Shown piece by piece: positions 17,168 through 24,860 of a DNA stretch of 64,000 nt. Numbering within the stretch: position 1 is the first letter of the stretch; each line of letters starts with the position of its first letter. The stretch lies in NCBI GenBank assembly GCA_003167255.1, contig PMTR01000044.1:19635-83634 (forward strand), written 5' to 3'. Made by a program: the position numbers and the translations under genes. Origin of the DNA: Bryobacterales bacterium. Lineage in GTDB: Bacteria > Acidobacteriota > Terriglobia > Bryobacterales > Bryobacteraceae. Under the pieces are notes generated by a model. The model worked only from the letters and a program-made list of their open reading frames with translations, had not been told where the DNA came from and did not search any database.

Positions 17168-19629
17168 CTCGCACATCCGCTGCCTGGGCAATGCTGACCC
17201 GGCGTGGTATCCGCGCGCTGGTTGTGGTGGCGCTGTCCGCCGCGGCAGGTGTGCCGCAACAGCCGGCAACCATCACCGTCGATTACCCCGCGTCCGGATC
17301 CGTCTTTCCGCCGGACTTCACGCCGCCGACCTTTCTCTGGCGGGATAGCCAACAGGGCGTTACCGAGTGGAGCATCGAGGTGACCTTCGCCGCCGGTCCG
17401 TCCCCCATTCGGCTGACATCTCGCGGCGAGCCAATGTCCGTGGGTGAAATCGACCCCCGCGCCGTCGGCCCCACCAACCAACTGCCGCAACTCACCCCCG
17501 AGCAGGCCGCCGCACATACCTGGATGCCCGGCAGCGAGGTCTGGGAAATCATCAAGAAGAATTCCGTGGCGGGCGCGGCCACCATTCGGTTCACCGGGCA
17601 CCGTCCAGATGGGCAGGTCGTGTCCCGGGGGCAGGTCGTCCTCAGGACGTCCCAGGACCCGGTGGGTGCGCCGATCTTTTACCGCGACGTCCCGCTGATG
17701 CCGTCCGAAACCGAGCCCGGCGTGGTCAAGCCGCTGGCTCCACGCGCCGTGCCGCTGATTGCGTGGCGCGTGCGCAACGTCTCCGACCCCGCCAGCCGCG
17801 TGGTCATGACCGGTATCCACAGTTGCGCCAACTGCCACTCTTTTTCGCGGGACGGAAAGACCATGGGCATGGACCTGGATGGCCCGCGTAACGACAAGGG
17901 GTTGTACGCCATCGTGCCGGTCGAGCCGCGCATGACCATCCGCCAGGAGAACGTCGTCGAGTGGAGCACCTTCCGCGGAAAACTCGGCGGCGCCCTCCGC
18001 GTGGGGTTCATGTCCCAGGTCTCGCCAGACGGACGGCGGGTAGTGACTACCATCAACGACCTCGGCGAAGCACAATCCGACTACCAGCGGCGGAGGAATC
18101 CGCAAGATCTGGTCCGCAACTACTACGTGGCGAACTTCAAAGACTATCGCTTCCTTCAGGTGTTCTATCCGACGCGCGGAATCCTCGCGTGGTACGACCC
18201 CGCTGCCGGTCACCTGCAAGCTCTGCCCGGCGCGGATGACGCTGGCTATGTACACACCGGCGCGGTCTGGAGTCCCGACGGAAAATACATCGTGTTCGGG
18301 CGCGCCGCGGCTAAGGATGCTTACCCGCCGGGCGCCGGAATCGCCGAATCCGCCAACGATGCCAACGAGACCCAGATCCGCTACGACCTCTATCGGATCC
18401 CGTTCAACGAGGGTAGAGGCGGCCGCGCGGAGCCGATCGCCGGCGCCTCGTCGAACGGCATGAGCAATAGCTTTCCGAAGGTCTCGCCCGACGGCCGATG
18501 GATCGTCTACGTGCAGGCCCGCAACGGACAGTTGATGCGGCCCGACAGCCAACTGTACATTGTCCCGGCGGCAGGCGGAGAGGCGCGGCGCATGAACTGC
18601 AACACTCGCCTCATGAATTCCTGGCACAGTTTTTCGCCGAACGGCCGCTGGCTGGTTTTTTCGTCGAAAAGCCGGTCTCCGTATACGCAGATGTTTTTGA
18701 CCCACCTGGATGCCGACGGCAACGACAGCCCGGCGATCCTGATCGAAAACTCCACCGCTGCAAACCGGGCCGTGAACATTCCGGAATTTGTCAATATTCC
18801 GCCGGATGGTCTCATGAACATTGACGCTCCGGTTACCGATTATTACCGCGTGATCGACACGGCCACCGACTTGGCGAAGGAGCACAAGTCCGCCGAAGCG
18901 GCGGCCGAGTGGCGGAAGGCCGTGGCAATGAATCCGAAGGAAGCCTCGAACCATTTCAACCTGGGCGCCGCGCTCTTCGATGCAGGCAGCGTAGTGGAAG
19001 CCATCGCCCAATACAACCAGGCCCTGAACCTGAGCCCCGAGTACGCGGAGGCGCACACCAATCTGGCAGCGGCCCTGGCCAGGAACGGGAGGCTGGACGA
19101 CGCCATCGCCCACTTCACCAAGGCCCTGGAGTTGAATCCGGCGAACACCAATGCGCGCAGCAACCTGGGTACCGTGCTGGCGCAGGCCGGAAGGACCGGG
19201 GAGGCCATCCCTTACTTGCGCGCCGCCGCCGCGGAAAGACCCCGGGATGCCGAGGCACAGACCAATCTCGGTCTCGCCCTGGCGCTCGCCCGGCGGTTCG
19301 ATGAAGCAATTGCATGCCTGCAGGAGGTTGTGACGGCCAGTCCGGATTCCTTCGAATACCGATTCAACCTGGGCCGGGTTCTGGCGGCCGGAGGGCATTT
19401 TGCGGAGGCCGTCCCGCACTTCGAGCAGGCAGTCCGGTTGTCTCACGCGCGGGAACCGCAGATCCTTGACATGCTGGCCTACGTATATGCCGAGACGGGC
19501 CGTTTCCAGGAGGCGGCCCAGGCGGCGCGGCAGGCGCTGGAAGTCGCCGGGCCGGGCAATACTCAGTTCGTCGATACTTTGAAATCCCGCATCTCCTACT
19601 ACGAATCGCGGATTCCAAAGGCCAAGTAA
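17164..19629 (+). CDS. Secreted PD40 beta-propeller + TPR protein with a CxxCH motif
   Basis: 821 residues. The N-terminal signal/TM helix (about 13-30) is followed by an Ig-like region (37-165). Then comes a beta-propeller of PD40/TolB type (about 245-560; SPDGRRVV, WSPDGKYIVFG, VSPDGRWIVYV, FSPNGRWLVFS). Six to seven TPR repeats lie at about 590-800. Cys221-Ala-Asn-Cys224-His225 (HSCANCHSFSRDGK) is a c-type heme-binding signature placed between Ig-like and propeller parts. Such proteins are exported, and the TPRs suggest a scaffold role. It is coupled to the HigA-like gene by an ATGA overlap. Confidence 0.8.
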   Translation: MTRTSAAWAMLTRRGIRALVVVALSAAAGVPQQPATITVDYPASGSVFPPDFTPPTFLWRDSQQGVTEWSIEVTFAAGPSPIRLTSRGEPMSVGEIDPRAVGPTNQLPQLTPEQAAAHTWMPGSEVWEIIKKNSVAGAATIRFTGHRPDGQVVSRGQVVLRTSQDPVGAPIFYRDVPLMPSETEPGVVKPLAPRAVPLIAWRVRNVSDPASRVVMTGIHSCANCHSFSRDGKTMGMDLDGPRNDKGLYAIVPVEPRMTIRQENVVEWSTFRGKLGGALRVGFMSQVSPDGRRVVTTINDLGEAQSDYQRRRNPQDLVRNYYVANFKDYRFLQVFYPTRGILAWYDPAAGHLQALPGADDAGYVHTGAVWSPDGKYIVFGRAAAKDAYPPGAGIAESANDANETQIRYDLYRIPFNEGRGGRAEPIAGASSNGMSNSFPKVSPDGRWIVYVQARNGQLMRPDSQLYIVPAAGGEARRMNCNTRLMNSWHSFSPNGRWLVFSSKSRSPYTQMFLTHLDADGNDSPAILIENSTAANRAVNIPEFVNIPPDGLMNIDAPVTDYYRVIDTATDLAKEHKSAEAAAEWRKAVAMNPKEASNHFNLGAALFDAGSVVEAIAQYNQALNLSPEYAEAHTNLAAALARNGRLDDAIAHFTKALELNPANTNARSNLGTVLAQAGRTGEAIPYLRAAAAERPRDAEAQTNLGLALALARRFDEAIACLQEVVTASPDSFEYRFNLGRVLAAGGHFAEAVPHFEQAVRLSHAREPQILDMLAYVYAETGRFQEAAQAARQALEVAGPGNTQFVDTLKSRISYYESRIPKAK

Positions 19630-19635
19630 CAAACG

Positions 19636-19684
19636 CTATTTGCCGGCTTCCGCGGCCGGCGCCAGGCGCTCGCCGGCTTTGAGC
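19636..19684 (-). pseudogene. Fragment of the 3' end of an hlyD-type gene
   Basis: These 49 bases match the 3' end of the hlyD gene at 20504-20552 at 44 of 49 positions. They encode LLLKAGERLAPAAEAGK-stop against PLKAGDRVMPAAEAGK-stop. Nothing upstream is alignable, so this is a leftover end of a second copy. The mazEF pair lies between the two homologous ends. Confidence 0.75.
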
Positions 19685-19740
19685 AGCAGTCGCCGGGAAT
19701 GGGGCCAAAGAGATCGTCTTCTGGTAGGATATTCGGTAGG

Positions 19741-20034
19741 ATGATCAGTCGTACCGCTCACCCCAAAAAGCAGCAGCATCGGAAGGCCAAGAAGAGCTAT
19801 TCGCTGTCGCACGAGTCGGTTCAGTTTCTCGAAGCGATGCGGAGGAAGCGCCACGCCTCATCCATTTCCTCGATCCTCGAAGACATCCTGCAAGCTGCCC
19901 GGCGCCAGCAGGAAAGGGCCGCTGTTGAAAATGCGGTAGCCGGCTACTACAGCTCGCTTTCCCGCGCGGAAACGGAAGAACTGGCTGTGTGGGGTGAATT
20001 CGCGATGGGCGAGTTTCCGACCGAGGCGGCTTGA
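19741..20034 (+). CDS. mazE: MazE-like antitoxin
   Basis: 97 residues. Basic N terminus (HPKKQQHRKAKKSYSLSHE), then a helical segment SVQFLEAMRRKRHASSISSILEDILQAARRQQE typical of CopG/RHH-like antitoxins. An acidic C terminus (EEFAM-type, ending EFPTEAA) probably binds the toxin. The ATG at 19741 is taken as start with GGTAGG just upstream; an earlier ATG (19699) would add 14 residues. It adjoins mazF with zero spacing. Confidence 0.8.
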   Translation: MISRTAHPKKQQHRKAKKSYSLSHESVQFLEAMRRKRHASSISSILEDILQAARRQQERAAVENAVAGYYSSLSRAETEELAVWGEFAMGEFPTEAA

Positions 20035-20403
20035 GTGGCGGCGGCACAGCGCACACCGCTTCGCGGCGAGATTTGGTTCGTGCAACTCCATGTCGACCCA
20101 CCCGAAAAGGGCAGGCGCCCGGTAGTAATTGTTTCGCTCGACGCCAGGAATCGTCACGAGCGGGCCGATACAGTCTTAGTAGTTCCGTTGACAACCAGCA
20201 TCCACAAGGAATCTCCTACCCACATTTTTCTGCCGGCAGGCGAAACTGGACTTCGGACCGATTCAGCGGCGAAAGCCGAGGACATCACCGTGGTTCGGAA
20301 ACTGAGTTTGATTGAGCCTCGATCCCGCCTGCGCCGACTCAGTGACAGGCGAATCTGCGAGCTCGCTGCAAAGGTCGGTATGGCCATGGGGTGTGCAAGC
20401 TAA
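20035..20403 (+). CDS. mazF: MazF/PemK-family mRNA interferase
   Basis: 122 residues. MazF cleaves single-stranded mRNA at short specific sites when released from its antitoxin. The family landmarks RGEIWFVQL, GRRPVVIVSLDARN, VLVVPLTTS and SLIEPRSRLRRLS are all present. They contain the catalytic Arg and Thr pair, so the toxin appears functional. The start is a GTG immediately after the mazE stop. No other start is plausible. Confidence 0.9.
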   Translation: MAAAQRTPLRGEIWFVQLHVDPPEKGRRPVVIVSLDARNRHERADTVLVVPLTTSIHKESPTHIFLPAGETGLRTDSAAKAEDITVVRKLSLIEPRSRLRRLSDRRICELAAKVGMAMGCAS

Positions 20404-20468
20404 GTACGTGGTTTCAGAAGTTCGCCGACGTATCCAAGAGGCGCTTGCTAACGCGCGCGGCTCCGATG

Positions 20469-20490
20469 CGAGCCGCGACCGTGAGGGAGC
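20469..20490. repeat. ACGGTCGCGGCTCG dispersed element, intergenic copy 2
   Basis: On the minus strand this reads GCTCCCTCACGGTCGCGG then CTCG. It lies in the 100-bp gap between mazF and hlyD, 14 bp past the hlyD stop, and matches the elements at 14930, 57561 and 59771. Confidence 0.8.
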
Positions 20491-20503
20491 TGCAAGGTCG
20501 ACC

Positions 20504-21727
20504 CTATTTGCCGGCTTCCGCGGCGGGCATCACGCGGTCGCCGGCTTTGAGCGGAATATCCGGCGGCATCGCGACCGAATCCCCTTCCGCCAGCCCATCT
20601 GTCACTTGAATGCGTGTGACGCTCGACGCCCCGGTCTTTACCGTGCGTCGCTCCAGCGTGTCGCCCTTCAGCACAAGGACGTAGTCGCCCGTCGCGTCAT
20701 GGTGCAGCGTCTCTTTGGGAATGGCAAGAGCGCGCTCGACCACCGCCGTGCGGATCAGGGCATCCACGTTGGTTCCTGGAACCAGTTCTCGGCCGGGATT
20801 CTCGATCATGCAGATCACCTGTCCCACCTGGCGCGAGCCCAGGGTTTCGATGGTGGTCGGCATCTGCTCCACCACGCCTTGCCACTGCTTGCCTGCAAGC
20901 GCCTGCCACGTGATTGTGACGGGCTGCTGTTTGGCGACGCGCCCCAGCTCCGGCTCATCGATGTAGACCCGCACGCGGAGGCGGTTCATGAGGCCGATGT
21001 TTGCCACCAGGTCGCCCGGGTTGAGGTAAGCGCCGGGGCGAATCGCCAGGCCGTAGACCACGCCGCCGATGGGTGCGCGGATTTCGCTTTGCGCCGCCTG
21101 CCGCTTCACCAGCTCCAGCGCGGCTTGCGCATCCTGCAGCCGCGCACGGGCGCCGGCCACATCGGGAGCCGTGGCCGGCATCGTGCGGCGCCTCTTTTCA
21201 AGCCCTGCGATCTGCACGTGCAGTTGTTCCACTTTATTCCCGGCGGCCGTCACTTCCGCGCCGGTGGCGGCGTGTTGGGCGGCCAGGCGTTCGAGTGCGG
21301 CGCGCTCCCGCTCGGCCTGCTGGAGCTCCACGTTAGCGCGTGCCAGGCCGTTATCGATTTCGGTGAGTTCGGCCGGCTTGGGGCCGCTTTCAAGCGACGC
21401 CAGGTTGGCTTGCGCCTCGGAAACTTTGGCTTCGGCGGCGTCGAGCGAGGCCTTGGCGGAAGGATCGGTAAGGGTGGCAAGCACCGCCCCTTTTTCGACG
21501 GAGCGCCCTTCCGCCACATTGACCTCGCCGGCCATGCCCTTGGTTTCGGCATGCACGGCCCGCCACTCGAACGGTTCCACCTTTCCGTTGGTGTTGAGAT
21601 TGCTAATCAGCGTTTCACTGTGGACGTGAGCGAAGCCCACGGTGGGCGGCGCATTCTTGCGCAGGATGCCCCAGGTAATCAGCCCCGCAGCAGCCGCCAG
21701 CAGCACGAACAACAGTAACTTCCTCAA
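20504..21727 (-). CDS. HlyD-family periplasmic adaptor (membrane fusion) protein
   Basis: 407 residues. One N-terminal TM helix (LLLFVLLAAAAGLITWGIL) is followed by a first lipoyl half (VEPFEWRAVHAETKGMAGEVNV). A long coiled-coil hairpin spans about 105-220 and is rich in Ala/Glu/Gln. The second lipoyl half (SEIRAPIGGVVYGLAIRPGAYL) and a beta-barrel with VPGTNVDALIRT follow. These adaptors bridge inner-membrane pumps to outer-membrane channels. The start is taken as TTG 21727 with GGAG 6-9 nt upstream; GTG 21739 is an alternative. The neighbour upstream is a SecA-like ATPase instead of an ABC or RND pump. Confidence 0.88.
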   Translation of the reverse strand: MRKLLLFVLLAAAAGLITWGILRKNAPPTVGFAHVHSETLISNLNTNGKVEPFEWRAVHAETKGMAGEVNVAEGRSVEKGAVLATLTDPSAKASLDAAEAKVSEAQANLASLESGPKPAELTEIDNGLARANVELQQAERERAALERLAAQHAATGAEVTAAGNKVEQLHVQIAGLEKRRRTMPATAPDVAGARARLQDAQAALELVKRQAAQSEIRAPIGGVVYGLAIRPGAYLNPGDLVANIGLMNRLRVRVYIDEPELGRVAKQQPVTITWQALAGKQWQGVVEQMPTTIETLGSRQVGQVICMIENPGRELVPGTNVDALIRTAVVERALAIPKETLHHDATGDYVLVLKGDTLERRTVKTGASSVTRIQVTDGLAEGDSVAMPPDIPLKAGDRVMPAAEAGK

Positions 21728-21785
21728 AATGATCTCCACTACTATCTTAGCTGGCAAAGCTCTGTTGGCTGGAGTTTCTCCATTC

Positions 21786-21850
21786 GTGGGGCAGGCGCTT
21801 TCGCCTGCCAACCTGTCCTTTTCTCCGCGTCTCCGCGCCTCCGCGGTGAA
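21786..21850. repeat. GTGGGGC hairpin plus CGCGTCTCCGCG repeat
   Basis: GTGGGGCAGGCGCTTTCGCC with its complementary GCC end (21786-21809) is followed by CTCCGCGTCTCCGCGCCTCC at about 21823-21842. The latter is a variant of the CACCGCAGAGACGC family also seen at 61790 and 61929. It separates the SecA-like gene from hlyD by 135 bp. Confidence 0.65.
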
Positions 21851-21862
21851 TATGCACTTTGG

Positions 21863-23959
21863 TCACGAATAACCCTTCAACCCGAACTTACGCATGATGC
21901 TCCGAAAGATCCGCTCGCTCCCTTCGCCGAACGGTCGATCCGTAGTGAGATACGTCCACGTAGCGCCCCGCTCGGCTGGGTCGAGCCCCCGCTTCTCGGC
22001 CTCTTCCAGTCGCGCGGCCGTTTCGCCCTCGAGCGAGTCCTCCAACTCCCGGAACATCACATCCACCCGCGTGAGGTATTCATGCAACGGGTCGCGTCCC
22101 CCGTACGAATACCATTGCACCCCCGACCGCAATTCGGAAACCGCGGCCAGGTGATCGGCCCACAAGTCGTCGATCGTGGTGAGAGAGACCAGGCGCTCGC
22201 GTTCCGGCAGATCCGAAACCAGGATCGCCTGCCGCCGCTGCTGGATGCGGTTGCGCTGCCCCTCGATGATGTTTTCGTACTTCACCAGGAATGTCCGTAT
22301 GTCCAGGTTCTGCCCTTCGATCACCCGCTGGATACTCTCGGCATCATGCCGGTACTTGGCGTCTTCGATGCCGTAACGAACCAGCAGGTCGTCTTCGAGC
22401 GATATCAGGAATCGGGAGTGCCCCGGGTCGCCCTGCCGGCCGGCGCGGCCGCGAAGCTGGTGATCGATGCGGCGGCTCTCGTGGCGATTGGTCCCAATGA
22501 CGAACAGCCCGCCCAGCGCAGCCACCCCATCGCCCAGTTTGATATCGACGCCGCGCCCCGCCATGTTCGTCGAAATCGTAACGGCGCCGCGCTGGCCGGC
22601 CCGCGCCACGATTTCCGCCTCTTCTTCTTCATTGCGGGCGTTCAGTACGGCGGGCGGAATATCTGCCAAAGCGCGGCTGAGGCGCTCGGATTCTTCCACG
22701 CTGGCGGTTCCGACCAGCACCGGCTGGCCCGAGGAATGCACGCCGCGGATGACTTCCGCCACTGCCTCTTCCTTGGCCGCTTTGGTCGGGAAGACCACAT
22801 CCGGCTCATCCTCGCGAATGACCGGGCGATTGGTGGGTATCACGTCCACTTCCAGGCCGTAGCACTGGCGGAACTCCGCGGCCTGCGTGGCTGCCGTGCC
22901 GGTCATGCCGCAGACGTGCGGGTACATCGCGACCAGATTTTGCAAGGCGATCGAGCCCAGCACGCGGCCCTGCCGCCGGAACGGGACGCCTTCCTTGGCT
23001 TCGATGGCGGTGTGCAGGCCGGCGGGCCAGCGGCGGTCCTGCGCGATGCGGCCCTTGAACTGGTCCACCGATTCGATGGCCGCATTCTTGACCACGTAGT
23101 CCACGTCGCGCCGCAGCAGGAAGTGCGCGTGGATGGCGTTGTGGACCGCGCTGTAGAGTGCCAGGTTGGGCTCGGCGAAAATGTTGCCGCACCCCAGGGC
23201 CGCTTCCGCCACGCGCGCGCCTTCGTCGGCCAGAGCGATGTTGCGGCCGTGTTCGTCCAGTGTGAAGTGCAGTCCCTGGTGGAAGCGGCGGACAATCGGG
23301 TCCACCTGCCGGGCCAGCACTTCCTCGTCGACCACCCCGCCGGCCAGCACCAGCGGGATGCGCGCTTCGTCGATCAGGATGGAATCGGCTTCGTCGATGA
23401 CGGCTGCGTGAAACGGCCGGTGCACCTGCTCTTCGGGCCGCAGCGCAATCTGGTCGCGGAGAAAGTCGAAGCCGATTTCGTTGGCCGTGGCGTAGGTGAT
23501 GTCGCAGGCGTACGCCGCGCGGCGCTCGGGGCCGCGCATGGTCTGCTGCACGCAACCCACCGTCAGGCCAAGGAAGGAGTAGATACCGCCCATCCAGCGG
23601 GCATCGCGGCGCGCCAGGTAGTCGTTGACCGTTATCACGTGGACGCCTTCTCCGGAGCGGGCCTGCCACGCCACAGCCGGCGTCGAGGCCAGCGTCTTGC
23701 CTTCGCCGGTCTGCATTTCGGCGATGTGGCCGCGCGCCAGAGAGAGCGCGCCTGCGAGTTGCACGTCGAACATCTCGAGCTTGATCACGCGTGCCGCCAC
23801 CACGGCCACGGCCGCGATGGCTTCGAGCAGGTCTTCCGATTCCTGGAAGCGGGCGCGCAGCCTGGCGTCATCGAGGGTTGCGAAATCGGCGCGGAATCGG
23901 TTGATGCGCGCCGTCTCCCGGGTCAGCGGAGCGCGCGTCAACCAGGCGGGAAGCTTCAT
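21863..23959 (-). CDS. Short SecA-like preprotein translocase ATPase
   Basis: 698 residues against about 850-950 for housekeeping SecA. Both nucleotide-binding folds and the preprotein cross-linking domain are recognisable: Walker A MQTGEGKT (82-89), DEAD (189-192, VIDEADSILIDEAR), DVDYVVKN, GMTGTAATQAAEF, GTASVEESERLS, and NMAGRGVDIKLGDGV with LRGRAGRQGDPG. Helical-wing and scaffold regions are shortened, and the C-terminal Zn-binding SecB tail is absent. AAGGAG precedes the start codon. This profile fits an accessory SecA paralogue that exports a restricted set of clients. The HlyD gene 135 bp downstream on the same strand may belong to the same pathway. Confidence 0.88.
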   Translation of the reverse strand: MKLPAWLTRAPLTRETARINRFRADFATLDDARLRARFQESEDLLEAIAAVAVVAARVIKLEMFDVQLAGALSLARGHIAEMQTGEGKTLASTPAVAWQARSGEGVHVITVNDYLARRDARWMGGIYSFLGLTVGCVQQTMRGPERRAAYACDITYATANEIGFDFLRDQIALRPEEQVHRPFHAAVIDEADSILIDEARIPLVLAGGVVDEEVLARQVDPIVRRFHQGLHFTLDEHGRNIALADEGARVAEAALGCGNIFAEPNLALYSAVHNAIHAHFLLRRDVDYVVKNAAIESVDQFKGRIAQDRRWPAGLHTAIEAKEGVPFRRQGRVLGSIALQNLVAMYPHVCGMTGTAATQAAEFRQCYGLEVDVIPTNRPVIREDEPDVVFPTKAAKEEAVAEVIRGVHSSGQPVLVGTASVEESERLSRALADIPPAVLNARNEEEEAEIVARAGQRGAVTISTNMAGRGVDIKLGDGVAALGGLFVIGTNRHESRRIDHQLRGRAGRQGDPGHSRFLISLEDDLLVRYGIEDAKYRHDAESIQRVIEGQNLDIRTFLVKYENIIEGQRNRIQQRRQAILVSDLPERERLVSLTTIDDLWADHLAAVSELRSGVQWYSYGGRDPLHEYLTRVDVMFRELEDSLEGETAARLEEAEKRGLDPAERGATWTYLTTDRPFGEGSERIFRSIMRKFGLKGYS

Positions 23960-24046
23960 CTGTCTCCTTGACGGTTGCGTTTCTGCAATTTTAACGGCAC
24001 GGCCGCTTCCGACTCACCTTGCCGACATTGGTTACAATGTACCTCT

Positions 24047-24373
24047 ATGCCGCTCTATCGGATCTATCGCATGAAGGATTCGCCAAGGCAGCAATTCCGC
24101 TGGGCTCCGCATCTTTCCGGTTGCGCTTCGCTCAAGCCCCGCGATTACGAGCCGGACGGCCAGGTGGAAGCTCGCAACGAATACGACGCCTGGCAGGCGC
24201 TGCGTGAGTCCACGGAGCCCTTGTTGGTGGGCGACCTGCTCGAGACCGGGGACGGCCAGTTGCGGGTTTGCAAGTATGTCGGGTTTGAGCCGGCGCAGTG
24301 GGTCATCCCGGAACTCAAGCAGCAGGTTTCGCCGCAGCCCGCCCCCGAGGGAGCCGAATCCATCGTCAGTTAG
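24047..24373 (+). CDS. Conserved hypothetical protein, 108 residues
   Basis: Soluble, no signal peptide or membrane helix. The sequence starts MPLYRIYRMKDSPRQQFRW and contains an ACE-like tract GQVEARNEYDAWQAL. It ends in GDLLETGDGQLRVCKYVGFEPAQWV plus a short Pro/Glu tail. The pattern VEARNEYDAWQAL resembles small proteins that align with information-processing hypotheticals, but I do not recognise a named family. Nine bp downstream lies the zinc-ribbon-like gene at 24383, so the pair is probably co-transcribed. The ATG at 24047 is the only start with a family-like beginning. Confidence 0.6.
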   Translation: MPLYRIYRMKDSPRQQFRWAPHLSGCASLKPRDYEPDGQVEARNEYDAWQALRESTEPLLVGDLLETGDGQLRVCKYVGFEPAQWVIPELKQQVSPQPAPEGAESIVS

Positions 24374-24382
24374 GAGACCCTT

Positions 24383-24850
24383 ATGTTGCGCGATATCCGG
24401 TTGGGTGACGATCTCGACGATTATTGCGTGCGGTGCAAACGGATCATGAACCACGCGGTGGTTTCGGTGATCAACGCGGCTCCGGCCAAAGTCCGTTGCC
24501 GCACCTGCCACAGCGATCACGATTACCGCCACGAACAGGCGCCCCCGCCCAAGGTGGATCTGCGCAAGGCTGCGCTGTTTGCCGAGGTCTTGAAGAAGGT
24601 CAGTCCGCAGGAAGCCGCCGTGGTGGGTCTGGTGCCCGAACTTCCTGACGAAGTGGCTGAGGTCGAAGTTGAAGTGGAGGCTGAAGTGGAGGCTGAAGTA
24701 GACCTCGAGGCCGCGGCGTTGGTTGTGATGGAGCCCGAGGCCGAGCCCGAGCCCGTGCCGGAGGCTCCCAAGCCGAAGACCAAAGCCAAGCCCAAAGCCA
24801 AGCCAAAGGCCAAGCCCAAAGCCAAGGCCAAGGCCAAGGGCCGCAAGTAG
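24383..24850 (+). CDS. Zinc-ribbon-like protein with EV-repeat and Lys/Pro/Ala tail
   Basis: 155 residues in three parts. Residues 1-50 hold two Cys pairs, CVRCKR (15-20) and CRTCHSDH (39-46), consistent with a small zinc ribbon. Residues about 92-125 are an acidic EVEVEVEAEVEAEV run followed by EPEAEPEPVPE. The tail (128-155) is KPKAKPKAKPKAKAKAKGRK, an H1-like basic repeat. Both the acid and base parts are internally repeated at DNA level, suggesting slippage. AGGAG precedes the ATG. The architecture suggests nucleic-acid or ribosome contact, but no function is known. Confidence 0.65.
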   Translation: MLRDIRLGDDLDDYCVRCKRIMNHAVVSVINAAPAKVRCRTCHSDHDYRHEQAPPPKVDLRKAALFAEVLKKVSPQEAAVVGLVPELPDEVAEVEVEVEAEVEAEVDLEAAALVVMEPEAEPEPVPEAPKPKTKAKPKAKPKAKPKAKAKAKGRK

Positions 24851-24860
24851 CAGTAAGGTC

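Noticed and set aside
16963..19632. 889-codon frame opposite the PD40/TPR gene
   Set aside because: The plus-strand protein shows clear propeller and TPR repeats; the antisense frame has no recognisable motif and results from codon bias.
20312..21718. 468-codon plus-strand frame opposite hlyD
   Set aside because: It contains the dispersed repeat and is the shadow of the adaptor gene.
22082..23971. 629-codon frame opposite the SecA-like gene
   Set aside because: SecA motifs lie on the minus strand; the antisense is a shadow.
23968..24010. TTGACG-like -35 box before the gene at 24047
   Set aside because: The -10 region is poor, so I did not list it as a promoter.
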